The translations under genes and the position numbers were made by a program. The notes beneath the pieces were generated by a model. That model did no database searches and was not told the origin of the DNA. It was given only the letters and a program-made list of their open reading frames with translations. A stretch of DNA of 64,000 bases from Pseudomonadota bacterium. GTDB taxonomy: Bacteria; Pseudomonadota; Alphaproteobacteria; Rhizobiales; Hyphomicrobiaceae. Below, one piece after another: positions 16,886 to 26,133 of the stretch (position 1 is the stretch's first letter; the number at the start of each line of letters is the position of its first letter). The DNA lies in assembly GCA_023412805.1 (NCBI GenBank), contig JAEZRM010000149.1, positions 62,001-126,000 of the forward strand. The letters run 5' to 3'.

Positions 16886-17362
16886 ATGAGCAGCGAGCCG
16901 CACGAGGTCCGGGATGCCGTGGCGCGCCGCGCCGCATTTGCCGCAGACGTGCACGCACGCACGGGCATCGACGAGGCGATGATCCACCGGCTCGTGCACG
17001 CGTTCTATGATCGCATCCGGGCGGATGAGGTGCTTGGCCCGATTTTCTCCGCGCGCATCGCCGACTGGACGCCGCATCTCGAGCGCATGTGCGCCTTCTG
17101 GTCGTCCGTGACGCTCATGACGGGGCGGTATCATGGCCGTCCCATGCAGGCCCATGCGCCCCTGCCGATCGATGGCTCGCATTTCGACCGCTGGCTCGCG
17201 CTGTTTGCCGATACCGCGAGCGATGTCTGTCCAGCACCTGCTGCGACCTACTTCGTCGAGCGCGCGCGCATGATTGCCGAAAGCCTGGAGCTCGGCATCG
17301 GCACTGTGCGAGGCTTGATGCTCGCGAAAGGCCAGCGGTTGCCAGCACTGGACTGCTCATAG
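16886..17362 (+). CDS. Group III truncated haemoglobin
   Basis: A 158-residue 2-over-2 globin. Supporting blocks are HRLVHAFYDRIRADEVLGPIF (helix B/C region), HLERMCAFWSSVTLMTGRYH (helix E region) and MQAHAPLPI with the proximal histidine. Group III globins (Campylobacter Ctb type) bind O2 and NO and are linked to microaerobic life or nitrosative stress. ATG 16886 is chosen because AGAGG lies upstream and homology begins soon after it; an earlier ATG at 16847 is in frame but would place the palindrome inside the coding region. Confidence 0.9.
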   Translation: MSSEPHEVRDAVARRAAFAADVHARTGIDEAMIHRLVHAFYDRIRADEVLGPIFSARIADWTPHLERMCAFWSSVTLMTGRYHGRPMQAHAPLPIDGSHFDRWLALFADTASDVCPAPAATYFVERARMIAESLELGIGTVRGLMLAKGQRLPALDCS

Positions 17363-17488
17363 GCTGCAGCGCATTGACGTGGCTGCTCGGCTCCCGGAAT
17401 CGCGCTGGAAATTTGGTCAGATGGGAGCCTTGTCGTGAGTTCGGATCGCGGTGCAAAGTAGCGCCCGGCATCGATGGAGATGGGGCGC

Positions 17489-17695
17489 ATGGCAAAAAAG
17501 ATCGAGGATCTGGTCGAGGAGCAGATCGCGCGCTGGCTTGGCGTCGAGCCGCCGAACGAGGCAGGGCACGACTATGCGAAAGGCATGGCGGCGCTGATCG
17601 CGAGCTTCGAGAAGTTGCGTGGCGAGTTGCAGTTCGAGGATGAGCCATCGAGTTTCGAGGCCGCTCTTCAGGAGACGAAGGAGCGCGCACTATGA
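17489..17695 (+). CDS. Small acidic protein, possible amidase partner subunit
   Basis: A 68-residue protein overlapping the amidase start (TATGA, 17691-17695). It starts MAKKIEDLVEEQIARWLGV and ends EPSSFEAALQETKERAL. Size, position directly ahead of an amidase and a Pro/Phe patch recall the GatC-like AtzG small subunits (DUF4089) that form a complex with AtzE-type amidases. The similarity is weak by eye, so the partner role rests mainly on translational coupling. GGAG about 8 bases upstream supports ATG 17489 over the earlier ATG at 17474. Confidence 0.65.
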   Translation: MAKKIEDLVEEQIARWLGVEPPNEAGHDYAKGMAALIASFEKLRGELQFEDEPSSFEAALQETKERAL

Positions 17696-19134
17696 ATACC
17701 GTGGATGCGCCGGTCGCGCCCCTCACGCACCTCACACTTGTTGAAGCGGCCGACGGCGTAATCAGCGGCGATTTCAGCGCGGTCGAACTCGCCGAAGCTG
17801 CCTTCAAAGCTTTCAAGGCCGGTGACGGCGCGCTGAACTCCGTGATCGCTCTCGAAGAGGCGGAAGCTCTCGAGGCCGCTGCTGCACTCGACAAGGAGCG
17901 CAAGGAAGGACGGCTGCGGGGGCCGCTGCACGGTGTACCGCTCGCGCACAAAGACATGTACTACCGCGCAGGCAAGATCACCACGTGCGGCTCCGAGGTC
18001 CGGCGCGACTTCAGGCCGACCTACACGTCAACAGCGATTGCACGCCTGGAAACAGCTGGTTCGATCACGCTCGGCACGCTCAATATGGCCGAGTTTGCGC
18101 AGAATCCGACCGGTCACAATGTCCACTTCGGCCACTGTCGCAATCCATGGCATACGGACTACTGCCCCGGCGGCTCGTCTTCAGGTTCCGGTGCTGCTGT
18201 CGCTGCGCGCTTCATCTTTGGCGCACTGGGTTCCGACACGGGCGGATCTATCCGTATGCCCGCGTCCATGTGCGGCGTGACGGGCATCAAGCCCACGCAG
18301 ACACGCGTTTCGCGGTATGGCGCCATGCCGCTCTCGTTCATGGCCGACAATGTGGGGCCGCTTGCGCGTACGGCGCGAGACTGCGCGCGCCTGCTCAAGG
18401 TACTTGCGGGACATGATCCGGCGGATCCGACGTCGGCCAAGGAGCCAGTGCCGGACTACGAGGCTGCGCTCGATGGCGATATCCGCGGAATGCGCATCGG
18501 CATTCCCACGAACTTCTTCTTCGATGACGCCGACCCGGATGTCGTTCGTGCGGTGGAAGCCGTCGCGGAGGTGCTCTCGTCACGGGGCGCTACCGTCGTC
18601 CGGATTGCCATCCCGCACATGGATGCCGTGGGCACCTATGGCGCCGTGATCTCGCGTGTCGAGGGATCGACGATCCATGCGCAATGGATGCGCACGCGTC
18701 CGCAGGACTATTCGATTGCGCTCGGCGCGCGCTTCTATGCCGGTCTTTCCATTCCGGCGGCCTATTACATCGAGGCGCTATCGCGGCGTGGTCCGATCCT
18801 GCGCGCGCTTGGGCGTGAGGTGTTCGACAAGGTCGATGTGTTTGTCACACCGACGATCCGCATCAAAACACCGACGCTGGCTGCGACTGATATCGATGCC
18901 GGCGCGCCGGGCGCCATCGACGCCTTCAATAGGCTGACCGCCAACACGCGGGCGATCAACTATATGGGCCTGCCCGCCGTCAGCGTGCCTTGCGGGTTCG
19001 ACGGTGACGGTCTGCCGATCGGCTTCCAGGTTGTGGGCCGGCCGTTTGCCGAGGGGCGCATTCTGAAGATCGCCGATGCCTATCAGCGCGACACGGAATG
19101 GCATCGCCGCCGCCCAACCTTGCAGGCCTCCTGA
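17692..19134 (+). CDS. Amidase-signature family amidohydrolase
   Basis: A 480-residue amidase-signature enzyme with an intact Ser-cisSer-Lys triad: Lys in LAHKDMYYR (about residue 86), cis-Ser in CPGGSSSGSG (about 162) and nucleophile Ser in SDTGGSIRMPA (about 186). It hydrolyses a carboxamide or related C-N bond; the substrate is not evident. It is not GatA by context, as gatB and gatC are absent. The overlap with the small upstream gene suggests a heteromer like AtzE/AtzG. A serine hydrolase and an oligopeptide-type importer nearby fit uptake and breakdown of amide compounds. Confidence 0.92.
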   Translation: MNTVDAPVAPLTHLTLVEAADGVISGDFSAVELAEAAFKAFKAGDGALNSVIALEEAEALEAAAALDKERKEGRLRGPLHGVPLAHKDMYYRAGKITTCGSEVRRDFRPTYTSTAIARLETAGSITLGTLNMAEFAQNPTGHNVHFGHCRNPWHTDYCPGGSSSGSGAAVAARFIFGALGSDTGGSIRMPASMCGVTGIKPTQTRVSRYGAMPLSFMADNVGPLARTARDCARLLKVLAGHDPADPTSAKEPVPDYEAALDGDIRGMRIGIPTNFFFDDADPDVVRAVEAVAEVLSSRGATVVRIAIPHMDAVGTYGAVISRVEGSTIHAQWMRTRPQDYSIALGARFYAGLSIPAAYYIEALSRRGPILRALGREVFDKVDVFVTPTIRIKTPTLAATDIDAGAPGAIDAFNRLTANTRAINYMGLPAVSVPCGFDGDGLPIGFQVVGRPFAEGRILKIADAYQRDTEWHRRRPTLQAS

Positions 19135-19260
19135 CTGCGGGAATATCCTGGCAGTTGATCGTCGCGTGCCGTCGTCTGGCGCGCGGGTGGCGACGACTGC
19201 ACAATTCCGGGCTATACTGAAAGAAAAGGAGACAATCAACTGTAGCTAGGGAGAGTACCC

Positions 19261-20439
19261 ATGCCCACCGATCCAGCATCCCGCAAAACGAAGATCGATG
19301 CAGCCCTGCGCGACGCCGTCGAGGCCGGAGATGTACCGGGCGTCGTGGCTGTCGCGACGGACCGCGAGAACGTGATCTACGAAGGCGCCTTCGGCAAGCG
19401 CGTGCTCGGCAAGCCGGAGCCGATGACGCCCGACACCGTCGTGTGGATCGCCTCAATGACGAAGGCGGTTACGTCCGCTGGTGCCATGCAGCTTGTCGAG
19501 CAGGGCAAGCTCGATCTCGATGCACCGGCAGCAAAGGTCGTGCCTGAGATCGGTGCTGCGCAGGTACTGGAAGGCTTTGATGCCAGCGGACAACCGCGCA
19601 CACGTGCGCCGCGTCGTCCGATCACGCTGCGCCACCTGCTCACGCACACGGCCGGGTTTGGCTATGACATGTGGAATACCGATGTCGGTCGCTATCAGGA
19701 AGCGATGAGCCTCCCTGGGGTCATCTCCTGCCAGGATGCTGCACTCCGAACGCCCTTGCTCTTCGATCCGGGCGACCAGTGGCATTACGGTATCAGCATC
19801 GACTGGGCCGGTAAGATGGTGGAGGCCGTGAGCGGTGAGAAGCTCGGCCCGTACCTGCAGAAAAATCTCTTCGCGCCGCTCGGCATGACCAGCACCGCCT
19901 TCAAGATCACGCCGGACATGCGCACGCGGCTCGCGAAGATCCATCAGCGTGGTGACGACGATGCCTTAGAGCCGCAGATGGAGCTGGAGATCCCGCAAGA
20001 ACCTGAGTTCGAGATGGGAGGTGGCGGCCTTTACTCAACGGCTTCGGACTACTTGCAGTTCGTCCGCATGATCCTCAATCGCGGCAAGGCGAATGGCGGT
20101 CAGGTTCTGAAGCCGGAGACGGTCGATCTCATGAGCCGCAACAACATGGGCGACAATCGCGTCACCGTTCTGAAGACGGCGATGCCGCCATTGACGAATG
20201 ACGCGGAGTTCTTCCCCGGGCTGCCGAAGAGCTGGGGGTTGAGCTTCCAGATCAATGAGGAGAAAGCACCAACCGGTCGTCCGGCCGGCGGTCTCATGTG
20301 GGCGGGTCTGGCCAACTCGTACTATTGGATCGATCCCAAGAGCGGTATCGGCGGCGTGTATCTCACGCAGATTCTGCCGTTCGCCGACAAGAAATCGCTG
20401 CCCCTCTACTACGCCTTCGAGTCGGCGTTTTACGCCTGA
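19261..20439 (+). CDS. Beta-lactamase-family serine hydrolase (EstB/class C-like)
   Basis: A 392-residue member of the beta-lactamase/transpeptidase fold. The nucleophile motif SxxK is SMTK (about residue 66), the second motif is in WHYGIS (about 175), and HLLTHTAGFGYDMW is typical of family VIII esterases. There is no signal peptide, so it is probably cytoplasmic and an esterase or peptidase rather than a cell-wall enzyme. GGAGAG upstream supports ATG 19261. It ends just before a strong terminator, so it may form a unit with the amidase genes. Confidence 0.9.
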   Translation: MPTDPASRKTKIDAALRDAVEAGDVPGVVAVATDRENVIYEGAFGKRVLGKPEPMTPDTVVWIASMTKAVTSAGAMQLVEQGKLDLDAPAAKVVPEIGAAQVLEGFDASGQPRTRAPRRPITLRHLLTHTAGFGYDMWNTDVGRYQEAMSLPGVISCQDAALRTPLLFDPGDQWHYGISIDWAGKMVEAVSGEKLGPYLQKNLFAPLGMTSTAFKITPDMRTRLAKIHQRGDDDALEPQMELEIPQEPEFEMGGGGLYSTASDYLQFVRMILNRGKANGGQVLKPETVDLMSRNNMGDNRVTVLKTAMPPLTNDAEFFPGLPKSWGLSFQINEEKAPTGRPAGGLMWAGLANSYYWIDPKSGIGGVYLTQILPFADKKSLPLYYAFESAFYA

Positions 20440-20462
20440 GTGTTCGGGGATGATTGATACAG

Positions 20463-20489
20463 GGGCCCTCCCTCGCGGGGGGCCCTTTT
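20463..20489 (+). terminator. Rho-independent terminator
   Basis: A stem of nine pairs, one of them G-U (20463-20471 with 20477-20485), loop CTCGC and then TTTT at 20486-20489. It follows the serine hydrolase by 23 bases. The T-run touches the stop codon of the convergent ABC transporter gene. Confidence 0.85.
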
Positions 20490-21508
20490 CATGCGCGCGG
20501 CGACGCGCGGATGCAGCGGACCATGCGCGTTGGCTCGATCCATGTCTCGGCGGGCGGCGAGGCAGTGCAGGCTGCCTCGGCATGGCGACAACGCGGCGCA
20601 AAAGCACATCCTGGCGGCATCGCGGCAAGGTTCACTGGCGAGCCCGGTATGGCCTCGAGGCGCTTGCCGCGCATACCACCATGCACTGTCGAAGCGAGCA
20701 GGCCCTGAGTGTAGGGATGCTGCGGTGTGCGCACGATATCCCGCAGCGGTCCTGTCTCCACGAAGCGACCGGCGTACATGACGGCAATGCGGTCCGAAAT
20801 CTCGACGGCCACACCGACGTCGTGGGTGACGAACAGCACCGCCATTCCGAGCTCGCGCTGGAGGCGATGCAGAAGCTGTAGAATTTGGATCTGCACAGTT
20901 GCGTCGAGCGCCGTGGTGGGCTCGTCGGCAAGCAGGAGACGGGGCCGACAGGAGAGTGCGAGCGCAATCATGGCACGCTGACGCATGCCGCCCGACATCT
21001 CGTGCGGGTAATTCTCGAGACGTCGCGCGGGGGATGGAATCTGCACCATTTCTAGCAGCTCGAGCGCGCGCTTTCGCGCGTCGACATCCGACAGCCCGTC
21101 GTGGCGCTTCACCGTCTCCATAATCTGCGTGCCGATGGTGAAGACGGGATCGAAGGAGGTCATCGGCTCCTGGAAGATCATCGCGACTTCGCCGCCGCGA
21201 AGATCGCTGAGGTTGCCTTCGCCGAGAGCCAGAATGTCCTTACCGCCAACGCTTATCTTGCCGCCGAGCTTCGTGCGCTTGGGAGGCAGCAGACGCATCA
21301 GAGCACGCAGCGTGACGCTCTTGCCTGATCCGGACTCGCCGAGAATGCAAAGTACCTCGCCGGCATCGAGCGTGAAGCTGACGCCGTTCACCGCATCGAT
21401 GACGGCGTCGCGGCTCGTGAAGCGGACGGTCAGATCCTCGACGCGGACGAGAGGCGCGCCGCCCGTCGCGGTTGTCGGCAGTTCTCTGGTGGCTGCGGTG
21501 ACGCTCAT
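20489..21508 (-). CDS. Dipeptide/oligopeptide ABC transporter ATPase (DppD/OppD-like)
   Basis: A 339-residue ABC ATPase with Walker A GESGSGKS, Q-loop IFQEPM, signature MSGGMRQR, Walker B LLLADEPTTALD and H-loop VTHD. The C-terminus has the oligo_HPY cysteine region CAFAPRCRHAEAAC found in Dpp/Opp ATPases. It is the last gene of a five-gene minus-strand operon and pairs with the DppF-like ATPase encoded 13 bases upstream. Confidence 0.93.
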   Translation of the reverse strand: MSVTAATRELPTTATGGAPLVRVEDLTVRFTSRDAVIDAVNGVSFTLDAGEVLCILGESGSGKSVTLRALMRLLPPKRTKLGGKISVGGKDILALGEGNLSDLRGGEVAMIFQEPMTSFDPVFTIGTQIMETVKRHDGLSDVDARKRALELLEMVQIPSPARRLENYPHEMSGGMRQRAMIALALSCRPRLLLADEPTTALDATVQIQILQLLHRLQRELGMAVLFVTHDVGVAVEISDRIAVMYAGRFVETGPLRDIVRTPQHPYTQGLLASTVHGGMRGKRLEAIPGSPVNLAAMPPGCAFAPRCRHAEAACTASPPAETWIEPTRMVRCIRASPRA

Positions 21509-21521
21509 GCTGGCATCTCCA

Positions 21522-22538
21522 TCATGCTGCGACCGCCGATGCAGCGCTGTGGCCGGAGCCGGGTATCAGCATGTGGCAGGCGGCGAGATGGTCTCCCGTA
21601 GCCGTACCGGCGGCAAGCTTCGGCTCACGCGCGGAACAGCAGGCCTCGGCGTGGGCACAACGGGTGTGAAAGCGGCAACCCGGCGGAGGATTGATCGGGT
21701 TCGGCGGGTCGCCGGTCAGCGTGGCTTGCTTTCCGCGATTGTCGGGATCCATGGACGGCATCGCGCCGAGCAGCGCGCGCGTATAGGGGTGTTGCGGATT
21801 GCCGTAGATGCTTTCGACAGGACCGACCTCGACGACCTTGCCGAGGTACATCACAAGTACGCGGTCGCTGATGTACTGCACGACATTGAGATCGTGCGAA
21901 ATGAAGACGTATGTCAGCCCCAGCTCGCTCTTGAGATCGACAAGCAGGTTGAGCACCTGAGCTTCGACGGATTTGTCGAGTGCGGAGACGGGCTCGTCGA
22001 GCACGATCACTCGCGGTTCGAGTGCGAGCGCGCGCGCGATGTTCACGCGTTGGCGCTGGCCACCGGAGAGCTCGTGCGGATAGCGCGTCGCAAACAGTTC
22101 CGGATCGAGCCCGACCTTGCCCAGAAGCTCCCGCGCCCGCTTGCGCGCATCGGACCAGGAGAGACCGTGAACGGTCGGGCCATAAGCGATGGTATCCTCG
22201 ACGGTGCAGCGGGGATTGAGCGATGAATAGCTGTCCTGAAAGACCATCTGCACCTGACGGCGAAACTCACGTGCCGTGAGACCGCTCGAGTCGCCGATCG
22301 CGCGGCCTTCGAGCGTAATAGTGCCGGCGTCTGCTTCGAGGAGGTGAATAAGGAGGCGAGCGGTCGTCGATTTGCCGCAGCCGGATTCGCCGACGATACC
22401 GAGCGTCTCACCGCGGCGCACTGCGAACGATATGTCGTCGACGGCTTGCACGGTCGCGACTTGCCGTTGAAGCAGCCCGCCACGGATCGGAAAATAGCGC
22501 CGCAGCGCGTGCACTTCGAGCAGCACATCCGCGCTCAT
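21522..22538 (-). CDS. Dipeptide/oligopeptide ABC transporter ATPase (DppF/OppF-like)
   Basis: A 338-residue ABC ATPase with Walker A GESGCGKST, Q-loop VFQDSYSSLNPR (the SSLNPR string is typical of DppF/OppF), signature LSGGQRQR, Walker B VIVLDEPVSALD and H-loop FISHD. The C-terminal oligo_HPY cysteines are in CRFHTRCAHAEACC. Together with the DppD-like protein it forms the heterodimeric motor. Confidence 0.93.
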   Translation of the reverse strand: MSADVLLEVHALRRYFPIRGGLLQRQVATVQAVDDISFAVRRGETLGIVGESGCGKSTTARLLIHLLEADAGTITLEGRAIGDSSGLTAREFRRQVQMVFQDSYSSLNPRCTVEDTIAYGPTVHGLSWSDARKRARELLGKVGLDPELFATRYPHELSGGQRQRVNIARALALEPRVIVLDEPVSALDKSVEAQVLNLLVDLKSELGLTYVFISHDLNVVQYISDRVLVMYLGKVVEVGPVESIYGNPQHPYTRALLGAMPSMDPDNRGKQATLTGDPPNPINPPPGCRFHTRCAHAEACCSAREPKLAAGTATGDHLAACHMLIPGSGHSAASAVAA

Positions 22539-22548
22539 GGTGATGACC

Positions 22549-23448
22549 TCATATGCGTACGTCCATGGCGGTGCGCAGACCGTCGCTCATCAGGTTGAAG
22601 CACATCGACGTGATGAAGATCATCGCGCCGGGCAGCGCGGCGACCAGCGGGTTCACCCAGATGGCCTGGCGGAGATTGTTCAGCATGAGGCCCCACTCGG
22701 CGTCGGGCGGCGTCACGCCGAGCCCAAGGAAGCTCAGGCCCGCCGCCAGGATGATCGCGATCGAGATCAGCGACGTCGCGTAGACGAGAATGGGGCCGAG
22801 CACGTTGTTGAGGATGTGAAAGCGGATGATCGATGCGGGCCGCGCACCGGTCGCGCGTGCGGCCTCGACGAACTCGGCTGAGCGGACCTGCGTGGTTACG
22901 GTTTCGGAAATGCGCACGATCGGCGGAATGAACGTAACAGTGAGCGCGAGGATGGTGTTGCCGAGCCCGGAACCGAGCATGCCGCAGATGGCGATCGCGA
23001 GCAGGATTGAGGGAAAAGCATAGAGCACGTCCATGCTGCGCATGATCAGGCTGTTGACGATGCCGCCGCTGTAGCCCGCGAGCAGGCCCAGACTTCCGCC
23101 GATCAGAAGTGCGAATGCAACTGGCGCAACGCCGCAGAGAAGCGAGAGGCGCCCGCCATAGAGAATGCGGCTGTAGAGGTCACGGCCGACTTCGTCGGTG
23201 CCGAGCCAGTGCCCGTTGTAACCCGGTGACTTGAGGCGCGCGAGCACGGAACTCGCCATGGGATCGTGCGTCGCGAACAGGGGAGCCGCGACCGCCATGA
23301 GCACGATCACCGCGAGCAGCACGGTCACCGTGAGTGTTGTGCGGTCGGCGAGCAGGCGCTCGCGTACGCGTGCCCAGTAGCTCTTGCCGGCCTCGGCGCG
23401 GCGTACCGCGTCGGCGGCGGGAACGATGATCGTGTCCTGCGCGCTCAT
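22549..23448 (-). CDS. Dipeptide/oligopeptide ABC transporter permease (DppC-like)
   Basis: A 299-residue permease of the DppC/OppC type. An N-terminal cytoplasmic segment leads into the first helix (TLTVTVLLAVIVLMAVAAPL), followed by LGTDEVGRDLYSRILYGGRL, the standard DppC entry block. The EAA loop is at EFVEAARATGARPASIIRFH. It lies 4 bases after the DppB-like gene. Confidence 0.93.
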   Translation of the reverse strand: MSAQDTIIVPAADAVRRAEAGKSYWARVRERLLADRTTLTVTVLLAVIVLMAVAAPLFATHDPMASSVLARLKSPGYNGHWLGTDEVGRDLYSRILYGGRLSLLCGVAPVAFALLIGGSLGLLAGYSGGIVNSLIMRSMDVLYAFPSILLAIAICGMLGSGLGNTILALTVTFIPPIVRISETVTTQVRSAEFVEAARATGARPASIIRFHILNNVLGPILVYATSLISIAIILAAGLSFLGLGVTPPDAEWGLMLNNLRQAIWVNPLVAALPGAMIFITSMCFNLMSDGLRTAMDVRI

Positions 23449-23452
23449 GGGC

Positions 23453-24394
23453 TCAGCGCCGAATGCGAGGGTCGATCAGTGCCTGCAGCACGTCGACCAG
23501 AATGTTGATGATGACGAAGATCGTGGCCAGTACGAGGATCGTCGCGGAGAGAACCGGGATGTCACGACGGAAGATCGCGAGATTGAGGAGGCTCCCCGAT
23601 CCCGGCCAGTTGAACACGGTCTCGACGAGAATGGAGCCGCCGAGCAGATAGCCGAACTGCAGGCCCATGAGCGCGAGCGCGGAGGGCGCGGCGTTCTTCA
23701 TGATGTGGAGGAGGACGCGCGGGCCCTTGAGACCCTTGGCCTGCAATGCGGAGACGAACTCCATCGAGCGGATTTCCAGTACGTTGGCGCGCACGAGCCG
23801 GCTGATCACGCCCATGGGGATGAGCGAGAGCGTGATAACCGGCAGGATGAGGTGTTTGATGTGCTCCCATGTCCACGGAAAGCCATCGGGCCCCATGCCC
23901 TGACCGGGAAGCACATTGAAGGAAACGGCGAAGATGGCGACGAGCACCATGCCGACCCAGTAGTGCGGCAGGCTCACGCCGGCAATGGCGACGCCCGAGA
24001 ACAACTTGTCGAGCCATGAGCCGCCGTAGAACGCGGCAAGAGAGCCGAGCAGAACACCGAGCGAGAAGCCCAGGAACGCCGCCGGTATGGCGATCTTGAG
24101 GGTGTTCAGGAGAGCGCTGAACAGCTCCTCGGCAACGGGCTGATTAGTGAAGATCGAGGTGCCGAGGTCTCCCATCAGCATGGATTTGAGCCAGCGCAGA
24201 TACTGAATGTGAACAGGCTGATCCAGGCCGAATTGGATGCGGATCATATCCGCGACTTCTTTCGGCGCCTCCGGCGGAATCATGATGTCGATGATGTCGC
24301 CCGGCACCATCTGCATGAGCAGAAATACGACGAGGGACACGCCGAGCAGGATCGGGACGGCATAAAGCAGTCGGCGTAGAACGAAGTACCACAT
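23453..24394 (-). CDS. Dipeptide/oligopeptide ABC transporter permease (DppB-like)
   Basis: A 313-residue permease of the DppB/OppB type. It starts MWYFVLRRLLYAVPILLGVS and shows DLGTSIFTNQPVAEEL and the EAA-like loop EFVSALQAKGLKGPRVLLH. The start at 24394 opens directly on the first helix, as in DppB; an ATG 39 bases upstream is in frame. It is separated from the binding-protein gene by a strong hairpin, so its expression is probably lower than that of the binding protein. Confidence 0.92.
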   Translation of the reverse strand: MWYFVLRRLLYAVPILLGVSLVVFLLMQMVPGDIIDIMIPPEAPKEVADMIRIQFGLDQPVHIQYLRWLKSMLMGDLGTSIFTNQPVAEELFSALLNTLKIAIPAAFLGFSLGVLLGSLAAFYGGSWLDKLFSGVAIAGVSLPHYWVGMVLVAIFAVSFNVLPGQGMGPDGFPWTWEHIKHLILPVITLSLIPMGVISRLVRANVLEIRSMEFVSALQAKGLKGPRVLLHIMKNAAPSALALMGLQFGYLLGGSILVETVFNWPGSGSLLNLAIFRRDIPVLSATILVLATIFVIINILVDVLQALIDPRIRR

Positions 24395-24432
24395 CTTCAG
24401 GAAACCTCGCTTGCCGGCCGGCGGACTGCACA

Positions 24433-24466
24433 CCCGATCCTCGATCGCGCAGGATCGAGGATCGGG
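24433..24466 (-). other. Intercistronic hairpin between binding protein and permease genes
   Basis: A 14-bp perfect inverted repeat CCCGATCCTCGATC / GATCGAGGATCGGG with a 6-base loop. It stands 41 bases after the binding-protein stop and about 39 bases before the DppB start. Such hairpins commonly protect the upstream message and reduce read-through so that the binding protein is made in excess. No U-run is present. Confidence 0.7.
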
Positions 24467-24507
24467 CCGTGCCCTAAATACAGCCGGCTATCAGTCGGGG
24501 ACGCGTG

Positions 24508-26133
24508 TCACTTGCCGATGGATACGCGCGTCAGGTCCTGAAACCAGCTCTGTGCGCTGACGAAGCCCTGAACGCCCTTTGTCATGGCGCGCGGGTTGGC
24601 ATCATGCACGACCCAGAGCCATGGCGCCTCGTCGACGAGCATCTCATGCAGCTTGACGACCGACTTGTCGAATTCGTCCTTGCTAGGCGCGCTTTCCATC
24701 TTCGCGATGGTCGCATCGAAATCGGGGTTCTTCCAGTGGCCCCAGTTCGAGCCGGCCGGTGTGCTGTTTGCGCCGTAGAACCAGCGCACGATCATCGAGA
24801 CGTCCGACGAGACAAGGCTGATGTTCAGCGCGTCCGAATTCGCTGCGACAGGTGCTGTCGGCACGGAGCGCAGATTGACCAGCACCGTTCCCCATTCAAC
24901 GACTTCGAACGAGATGTCGAAACCGCACTGCTTCATCGACTGCTGCAGGAACTCGTTCATGGGCAGTGGCAGCATCTGACCCGAGCCTGAGGTCGAGATC
25001 ATGATTTTGGCTTTGACGGGCTTGTCGGGCCCGTAACCCGCTTCAGCCAGCAGCTTTTTCGACATCGCGGGGTCGAACTTGTAGGCATTCTTCGGGTTGC
25101 CGAAGCGCGGGTCTGTCTTCTTGAAGAAGCCGACGGACGGCTCGGCTGTGTCTGCCAGAAGCGTCACGAGTCCATCGCGATCGACGCAGTAGTTGATCGC
25201 CTGGCGAACCTTGACGTCACGGAAGGGAGATTCCTCTTTGAGCGTATTGAGCACCCACGGCCATACGTGCGGATAGCTGTTGGTGACGACCGAGAAGCCC
25301 GCGCCCTTGAGGCCGGCGATCGCATCCGGCGGTGGCACCTCGATCCAGTCGACCTGCCCAGAACGCAGTGCTGCGAGGCGTGTATTCGCCTCAGGCATTG
25401 GGAAGAGAACGACCTTGTCGACCTTCGGAATGCGATTCTTGTCCCAGTAGTCCTTGTTCTTGTCGAGATCGATGCTGATGCGCGGCTTGAAGTTGCGCGC
25501 GATAAAGGGACCGGTGCCCACCGGCGCCTTGGCGAACTCCGCCCAGCTCCCAGCCTTCTCGAAGGCCGTCGGACTGACGTGGAAGATCGTTGTCAGAACA
25601 TATGGGAAATACGAGATGGGACGTGTCGTAGTGAGTTCGACCGTGTAATCGTCGATCTTCTTGTAGCCGCCGTCGGCTATGTAGGTGGGGCGCCCACGAT
25701 TGATTGCCGACGCCTGCGGATCGAACTGTTTGGCGTCCTTGTTGAAGGAGCGATCGAGGTTCCAGATCAGTGCGTCGGCGTTGAATGGCGTGCCGTCGTG
25801 GAACTTGACGCCCTGGCGCAGCTTGAAGACCCACTTCGTTAGGTCGGTCTTGCTCTGCTCCCAACTCTCGGCAAGGCCTGGCGTGATGTCGGCCGGCTTG
25901 TCGGCGCTGCTGAGATCCCAGTTGACGAGCGCGTCGAAGGCCGTGAAGCCCATGAAGCGCACGCCTTCGAAGCCGTTGTTAGGCGCGCCCGTCGTCGTCG
26001 GTACGTCGGTCGCCGTCATGGCAATGCGAAGCGTGCCTTGAGCGAGTGAGGGCGCCGATGTTGCCATTGCGCTCATACACAGCGCGCTCGTGAGCGCGAT
26101 GAGGTAGCGCCCCGTGAGATCTCGTCTTGTCAT
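24508..26133 (-). CDS. ABC transporter substrate-binding protein, family 5 (peptide/opine type)
   Basis: A 541-residue SBP_bac_5 periplasmic protein. The signal peptide runs to about SAPSLAQG. Family blocks are ITPGLAESWEQSKTDLTKWV, LRQGVKFHDGTPFNADALIW and PVGTGPFIARNF. It delivers substrate to the DppBCDF-like transporter encoded downstream. The neighbouring amidase, serine hydrolase and M24 peptidase suggest a peptide or amide, but the family also carries glutathione, opines and nickel. GGGAGAG upstream supports the start. Confidence 0.93.
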   Translation of the reverse strand: MTRRDLTGRYLIALTSALCMSAMATSAPSLAQGTLRIAMTATDVPTTTGAPNNGFEGVRFMGFTAFDALVNWDLSSADKPADITPGLAESWEQSKTDLTKWVFKLRQGVKFHDGTPFNADALIWNLDRSFNKDAKQFDPQASAINRGRPTYIADGGYKKIDDYTVELTTTRPISYFPYVLTTIFHVSPTAFEKAGSWAEFAKAPVGTGPFIARNFKPRISIDLDKNKDYWDKNRIPKVDKVVLFPMPEANTRLAALRSGQVDWIEVPPPDAIAGLKGAGFSVVTNSYPHVWPWVLNTLKEESPFRDVKVRQAINYCVDRDGLVTLLADTAEPSVGFFKKTDPRFGNPKNAYKFDPAMSKKLLAEAGYGPDKPVKAKIMISTSGSGQMLPLPMNEFLQQSMKQCGFDISFEVVEWGTVLVNLRSVPTAPVAANSDALNISLVSSDVSMIVRWFYGANSTPAGSNWGHWKNPDFDATIAKMESAPSKDEFDKSVVKLHEMLVDEAPWLWVVHDANPRAMTKGVQGFVSAQSWFQDLTRVSIGK

